NCBI GenBank assembly: GCA_029256665.1
Contig: JAQSXN010000159.1
Coordinates: forward strand, 1-7,868
DNA length: 7,868 bases
Reading direction: 5' to 3'
From: Paenibacillus sp.
Lineage (GTDB): Bacteria; Bacillota; Bacilli; Paenibacillales; Paenibacillaceae
In this document: piece after piece, positions 6,728 to 7,868 of the stretch
How positions within the stretch are numbered: the stretch's first letter is position 1
Layout of the letters: every line of letters begins with the position of its first letter
Notes under the pieces: generated by a model
Database searches by the model: none
The model's input: only the letters and a program-made list of their open reading frames with translations
Told to the model about the DNA's origin: nothing
Translations under genes and position numbers: made by a program

Positions 6728-7379
6728 TCGCTACCTCCAGCATCGTTTGATCATGTGTCGTCATGCAGATGGTCATGCCCTCGTCCTGCAGCTGCCGGAA
6801 CAGCGCCATGATCCGCCTGGACATGGCCGTATCCAGCTCGGCGGTCGGCTCGTCGGCGAGCAGCAGCTTGGGGGACGGAGCGATCGCCTTGGCGATCGCG
6901 ACCCGTTGCTGCTCGCCGCCGGACAGCTCTCCAGGCCGATGGAGCGAACGGCCCGACATGCCGACCGCCTCCAGGCAGCTCTTGATCCGCTCCGCCCATT
7001 GCTTGGGCGGCCAGCCCGCCATCCTCAGGCTAAGCTCAACGTTCTCTTCGGCGGATAGCAGCGGATGAAGCGCGTAGGATTGGAACACGAATCCGATATC
7101 CGCTTGCCGCAGCTTCGTTCTTCTTTTGTCGCCAAGGGCATGAAGCGCTTGTCCGGCAACGACAACCTCGCCCTCCGAAGGCGTGTCGAGTCCTCCGATC
7201 AGATTCATGAGCGTCGTCTTGCCGGAGCCGGACCGTCCTTTCAGCATGACCAGGCTCCCTGTCGCCAGCGTCAGGTCGATCCCCCTGAGCACGTGGGCAC
7301 GCGCGGGTCCTTCTCCGAATGTCTTATGAATTCCGCTCAGCGTGACGATTGCGGCAGCCGACCCGGTAAGCTCTGCCAT
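6690..7379 (-). CDS. ABC transporter ATPase, MacB/LolD type
   Basis: This 229-residue cytoplasmic ATPase is the first of two in the operon and has the length and layout of LolD/MacB/YknY proteins that drive FtsX-type permeases. Motifs are Walker A GRSGSGKT (48-55), Q-loop Gln100 in FVFQSYALHPLL, signature LSGGEQQ (152-158), Walker B KLLLADEP (171-178) with catalytic Glu177, D-loop AELD and H-loop His209. All catalytic residues are present. The ATG at 7379 follows the solute-binding protein stop by 4 nt, and its weak Shine-Dalgarno (TAAGG) overlaps that stop, so translation is likely coupled. The last 38 nt also encode the adaptor N-terminus. It differs clearly from the second ATPase and lacks the AbrB-like tail, so the pair may form an asymmetric heterodimer under the permease, which is inference. 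Confidence 0.94.
   Translation of the reverse strand: MAELTGSAAAIVTLSGIHKTFGEGPARAHVLRGIDLTLATGSLVMLKGRSGSGKTTLMNLIGGLDTPSEGEVVVAGQALHALGDKRRTKLRQADIGFVFQSYALHPLLSAEENVELSLRMAGWPPKQWAERIKSCLEAVGMSGRSLHRPGELSGGEQQRVAIAKAIAPSPKLLLADEPTAELDTAMSRRIMALFRQLQDEGMTICMTTHDQTMLEVANDVYEMADGRLG
6733..6738 (-). promoter_or_regulatory. Ribosome binding site deciding the adaptor start
   Basis: GGAGGT on the minus strand sits 5 nt before the ATG at 6727, inside the last codons of the ATPase gene. It supports the 38-nt overlapping start over any start after the ATPase stop. Confidence 0.8.
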
Positions 7380-7383
7380 GGCC

Positions 7384-7868
7384 TTAACGGGCTATCGTAA
7401 ACGCGGCGCCCATGGTGCCGCCCATCCGATCGTCCCGCTCCTTCTCGCCGCTCAAGTTCGCCTCAGCCAACGCGTCTTTGCCGCGGCTTACGAGCGCCTC
7501 GAACGCTTCTTCCACGGTTTTGCTGCCGCTTGCCGCAGCGCCGAGCTCCTCGCCCGCGATCGCCGCGAAGCTTGCGCGGAACCCCTTGGGATACCAGGCC
7601 GTAGTCTCCTTGGGCAACGGCTTCAGCTTGTAGAACGCCGACAGGTCGGCGCCGTCCGCGCCCGTCTCGAACCCGACTCTCGATTCGAGGCCCGTCGACG
7701 ATTTGGCCCTAATCTTGGCCGCTTCTTCGCCGTGCACGTATTTCACGAACTCCCACGCCCGGTCGACTTGCGAAGAGGAGGCATTAACCGCAAAAATTTG
7801 CGATATCTCGTATTCGCTCGTCTGATCCGGCGCGCTCGCGTCCACCGGCGCCGTCACGACGCCCATGT
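7384..7868 (-). CDS. Extracellular solute-binding protein, C-terminal part (5' end outside window)
   Basis: The open frame enters from the window edge and runs at least 160 residues to TAA. The segment VVTAPVDASAPDQTSEYEIS, then QIFAVNASSSQVDRAWEFVK and YVHGEEAAK, matches the C-terminal lobe of family 1 extracellular solute-binding proteins, where a small-residue/Ser turn precedes a helix containing AWEF(V/I)K. The final EEAFEALVSRGKDALAEA helix is also typical. The first Met in view is internal, not a start; the signal peptide and N-lobe are outside. Such proteins normally deliver sugars or oligopeptides to ABC importers, yet the genes after it look like an exporter or mechanotransmission system and no importer-type permease is in view. 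It may act as a sensor or ligand-presenting lipoprotein for the system, or belong to an upstream importer; I cannot tell from this window. Confidence 0.82.
   Translation of the reverse strand, partial: MGVVTAPVDASAPDQTSEYEISQIFAVNASSSQVDRAWEFVKYVHGEEAAKIRAKSSTGLESRVGFETGADGADLSAFYKLKPLPKETTAWYPKGFRASFAAIAGEELGAAASGSKTVEEAFEALVSRGKDALAEANLSGEKERDDRMGGTMGAAFTIAR

Noticed and set aside
7864..7866. ATG at 7866 as the start of the solute-binding protein
   Set aside because: The residues after it already match the C-terminal lobe of the family, and the frame stays open to the edge, so this Met is internal.

Overview
The window looks like a fairly GC-rich low-copy-repeat chromosome segment of a Gram-positive, spore-former-type bacterium, most likely Paenibacillus, Cohnella or a relative. 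The reasons are strong GGAGG-type ribosome binding sites, a TTG start, a lipoprotein adaptor in place of an outer-membrane-type exporter, and Bacillales-like protein sequences. This assignment is an inference from style; no marker gene is present. Every supported gene lies on the minus strand, so transcription runs from high to low coordinates.

Region A (7868 down to 1340) is a tightly packed operon whose start lies outside the window. In transcription order it encodes: the C-terminal part of an extracellular solute-binding protein; a MacB/LolD-type ABC ATPase; a lipoprotein HlyD/MFP-type adaptor; a 933-residue two-half FtsX-type permease; a second ABC ATPase that carries a C-terminal SpoVT/AbrB-like domain; and an ECF-type sigma factor. 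Junctions are 4 nt apart, overlapping by 38 nt, ATGA-overlapping, 2 nt apart and ATGA-overlapping, which points to coupled translation. A rho-independent terminator follows the sigma gene. Together these genes look like one export or envelope-remodelling machine (adaptor + permease + two different ATPases) with two possible regulatory outputs, the AbrB-like domain and the sigma factor.

Region B (1339 to 1157) is non-coding. It holds the sigma-operon terminator and then an AT-rich promoter/leader for galE, with a string of palindromes around and downstream of the predicted promoter.

Region C (1156 to 1) holds galE (UDP-glucose 4-epimerase, TTG start) and, 18 nt further on, the first 33 codons of a family 2 glycosyltransferase that runs off the window. 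This pair is likely part of a cell-surface polysaccharide locus and is transcriptionally separate from region A.

The most notable points are the ATPase–AbrB fusion next to a sigma factor, the pairing of two non-identical ATPases with a single fused permease, and a substrate-binding protein in an operon that otherwise looks like an exporter.
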